Below are positions 4,147 through 5,736 of a stretch of 5,736 bases of DNA, piece after piece. The stretch lies in assembly GCA_945861365.1 (NCBI GenBank), contig CAMAUH010000300.1:1-5736 (forward strand), read 5' to 3'. The notes below the pieces were generated by a model that saw nothing but the letters and a program-made list of their open reading frames with translations, was not told the origin of the DNA and did not search any database. A program made the position numbers and the translations under genes. Position 1 is the stretch's first letter, and the number at the start of each line of letters is the position of its first letter. The stretch is from Candidatus Kuenenia stuttgartensis. Lineage in GTDB: Bacteria > Planctomycetota > UBA1135 > UBA2386.

Positions 4147-5619
4147 AGCGGCCTGCGGCAGCACGATGTGCACGCGGAAGCCCTCGCCCGGCTTCGAATC
4201 GACGGTGATCTCACCACCGTGGTTGCGCACGATCGAGAAGCAGATGAACAGCCCTAGCCCGCTGGCATCCGGGCGATCCTTCTTGCTGAAGAACGGGTCG
4301 AACACGCGCCCGAGGTCCTGCGGCGCCATGCCGGGACCATCGTCGTCGACGTGCAGGTGCAGCCACCCACCTTCGCTGCGCGCATGCACGCGGATGCTGC
4401 CGCCGCGCGGCTCCATGACGTCGAGCGAGTTCAGCAGCAGGTTGAGCACCACCTGCTGGATCTCGTGGGGATCGCCGAATGCCATCGGCAGGTCCGCCGG
4501 CAGCTCGACCGTGAGCGACACGCCACTGACCTGCACGCGGTGCTCGACCAGCGCCCGCGCGCCCTCGACCGCGGTCGCCAACGGGAAGTTGCCGGCCGCG
4601 ACCTGGCGCGGTGAGAAGTCCAGCAGCCGCCGCGTCGTGCGGGCGATGCGCTGCAGACCGTCCTGCACCAGCTGCAGGTAGGTGCGCTGCCTGTCGGCCA
4701 ACCCCTGCGACTGCAGCAGCCGGTTGACCGCGTTCTGCATGCCGCCGATGGGGTTGTTGATCTCGTGCGCGACGCCCGCCGCCAGCGTGCCGATGCTGGC
4801 GAGGCGCGAACTCAACACCAGCGCCCGTTCCTGCTGCTTGGTCTGCTCGACCGCGTCGTGCACCGCGCGCTCCAGCGTGCGCGTGTGGTCGGACACCTGG
4901 GCCGCCATGCGATTGAACGTCTGCAGCAGCGGCCCCAGTTCCGGCACCGCGTGCCCGGCGGGCACGTGCACGTCGTAGCGCCCCATCGCGACCGCGGCCG
5001 CCGCCTCGCTGATCGCCTGCAAGGGCGTGCGGATCGCCGCGCGCGTGACCCAGAACAACACCAGCCCGAACAACAGCGTCGACGCCGCGACGCCGGAGAT
5101 CGAAGTCCACAGCGGCAGCGCCCGCGGCAGCGTCGGCAGATGCTTGGGCTTGAACCACAGGTAGCCCACCACGGCGCCAGCCTGGCGCAGCGCGCGGCAG
5201 AAGCCGTCGGCTACCGGCACGATGCCGCCGTCGAACTCGCGCGCCTTCACCATGCCGGCGGTGATGACGTCGTTCGGGAACGTCGCCGGATCGCGGTGCA
5301 CAGCACCCGCCAGGTTCAGGTAGACGACCTCGTACGGCGGCAGTCCGCTGGTGACGATGATGTCGTCGTACAGCTCGTGCAGGGCGCCGTTGGCGAGCAG
5401 GCGCCGCGTGACGGTCGTGTCCGAACCGACGCTGCGCAACTGCGACGCCGAGTAGACGCGCTCGAGTTCTTCGAACGACGCGTTCACCGAGTCCTGCAGC
5501 AGCTGGCGCTGGTTCGAGAACCAGTTCTGCTGCGACAGGTGCACCACCACCTGCACGCTGCCGACCGTGATCACGTTCAGCAGCAACGCCAGCAGCAGGA
5601 TGCGCCAGGCGAGTGACAC
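4141..5619 (-). CDS. Membrane-bound sensor histidine kinase (HAMP-HisKA-HATPase)
   Basis: A predicted inner-membrane two-component kinase of 492 residues. A hydrophobic segment at 5-27 and another at about 171-191 flank an extracytoplasmic sensor region (about 28-170) that I cannot assign to a family; Cache-like is possible. HAMP follows (about 192-245, with RTPLQAISEAAAAVAMGRYDV), then a short coiled segment. The H-box has His285 in AAGVAHEINNPIGG, the type seen in NtrB/AtoS-like kinases. The ATPase domain has the N-box (Asn397 in LNLLLNSLDVM), G1 (DDDGPGM, 425-431), F-box (VFDPFFSKK, 439-447) and G2 (SGLGLFI, 453-459). All catalytic motifs look intact, so it should autophosphorylate. No partner response regulator lies in the window. 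Its GTG start follows the GspF/PilC-like stop by 3 bases with only a poor ribosome binding site, suggesting one operon and coupled translation. Confidence 0.93.
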   Translation of the reverse strand: MSLAWRILLLALLLNVITVGSVQVVVHLSQQNWFSNQRQLLQDSVNASFEELERVYSASQLRSVGSDTTVTRRLLANGALHELYDDIIVTSGLPPYEVVYLNLAGAVHRDPATFPNDVITAGMVKAREFDGGIVPVADGFCRALRQAGAVVGYLWFKPKHLPTLPRALPLWTSISGVAASTLLFGLVLFWVTRAAIRTPLQAISEAAAAVAMGRYDVHVPAGHAVPELGPLLQTFNRMAAQVSDHTRTLERAVHDAVEQTKQQERALVLSSRLASIGTLAAGVAHEINNPIGGMQNAVNRLLQSQGLADRQRTYLQLVQDGLQRIARTTRRLLDFSPRQVAAGNFPLATAVEGARALVEHRVQVSGVSLTVELPADLPMAFGDPHEIQQVVLNLLLNSLDVMEPRGGSIRVHARSEGGWLHLHVDDDGPGMAPQDLGRVFDPFFSKKDRPDASGLGLFICFSIVRNHGGEITVDSKPGEGFRVHIVLPQAAA

Positions 5620-5622
5620 GAC

Positions 5623-5736
5623 TCAGCGTTTGCCGATCTGCTGCATCATCGTGAGCAGCGGCATGAACAGGGCGAAGACGATGAAGCCGACGATCACGGC
5701 CAGCACGACCAGCAGGATCGGCTCGATCAGCTTGAA
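5623..5736 (-). CDS. GspF/PilC-family inner-membrane protein, C-terminal 37 residues
   Basis: The frame is open from the window edge to TGA at 5623-5625 and encodes the last 37 residues. It begins FKLIEPILLVVLAVIVGFIV and ends in MPLLTMMQQIGKR. A Glu-Pro pair followed by a single hydrophobic helix with an inner Val-Gly, then a Pro and a short polar tail, is the usual end of T2SF-domain proteins. These are the polytopic platform proteins of type II secretion systems (GspF) and type IV pili (PilC). The two cannot be told apart from this fragment. The gene extends beyond the right edge and lies directly upstream of the histidine kinase gene. Confidence 0.8.
   Translation of the reverse strand, partial: FKLIEPILLVVLAVIVGFIVFALFMPLLTMMQQIGKR

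Noticed and set aside
4765..5616. Plus-strand open frame (283 codons) opposite the histidine kinase gene
   Set aside because: It is antisense to a complete kinase with all motifs. The translation is Arg/Gln/His-rich low complexity.

Overview
This is a GC-rich bacterial chromosomal segment holding five genes: three core translation and nucleotide genes, and two signalling genes next to a secretion or pilus gene. The S2 core motifs and the short, Thermus-type EF-Ts lead me to suspect a GC-rich Planctomycetota lineage or a similarly deep-branching phylum. That placement is an inference from remembered family sequences; no search was run.

Layout. Positions 1-60 lie just past the pyrH stop and carry three tandem 12-bp repeats. 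The left half is a minus-strand operon transcribed from right to left: rpsB (ribosomal protein S2, GTG start, strong Shine-Dalgarno), tsf (EF-Ts) and pyrH (UMP kinase). This is the classic bacterial order. A good sigma70-type promoter lies about 110 bases upstream of rpsB, and a strong 12-bp hairpin sits in the rpsB-tsf spacer. Both protein-synthesis genes are unusual. S2 carries a roughly 100-residue Gly/Arg/Pro-rich tail of RGG/GGP type. EF-Ts has two tandem N-terminal UBA-like domains in front of a short single core.

A gene-poor stretch of about 420 bases (2729-3147) separates rpsB from a divergent plus-strand gene. That gene encodes a diguanylate cyclase with a degenerate receiver domain, in which the phospho-acceptor Asp is Asn, followed by a GGDEF domain with intact active and inhibitory sites. 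The stretch holds the rpsB promoter and leader, a weaker plus-strand promoter candidate and a possible alternative-pairing RNA leader.

The right end holds a minus-strand pair that converges on the cyclase gene. It consists of the last 37 residues of a type II secretion / type IV pilus inner-membrane protein (GspF/PilC family) and, 3 bases later, a complete membrane-bound sensor histidine kinase. The tight spacing suggests co-transcription and perhaps translational coupling, so the kinase may respond to or regulate an envelope machine. c-di-GMP from the neighbouring cyclase could bear on the same process, but that link is speculative. I found no mobile element, CRISPR array, tRNA or rRNA, and nothing that amounts to a clearly new multi-gene system. 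The unusual content is in domain architecture and leader elements.
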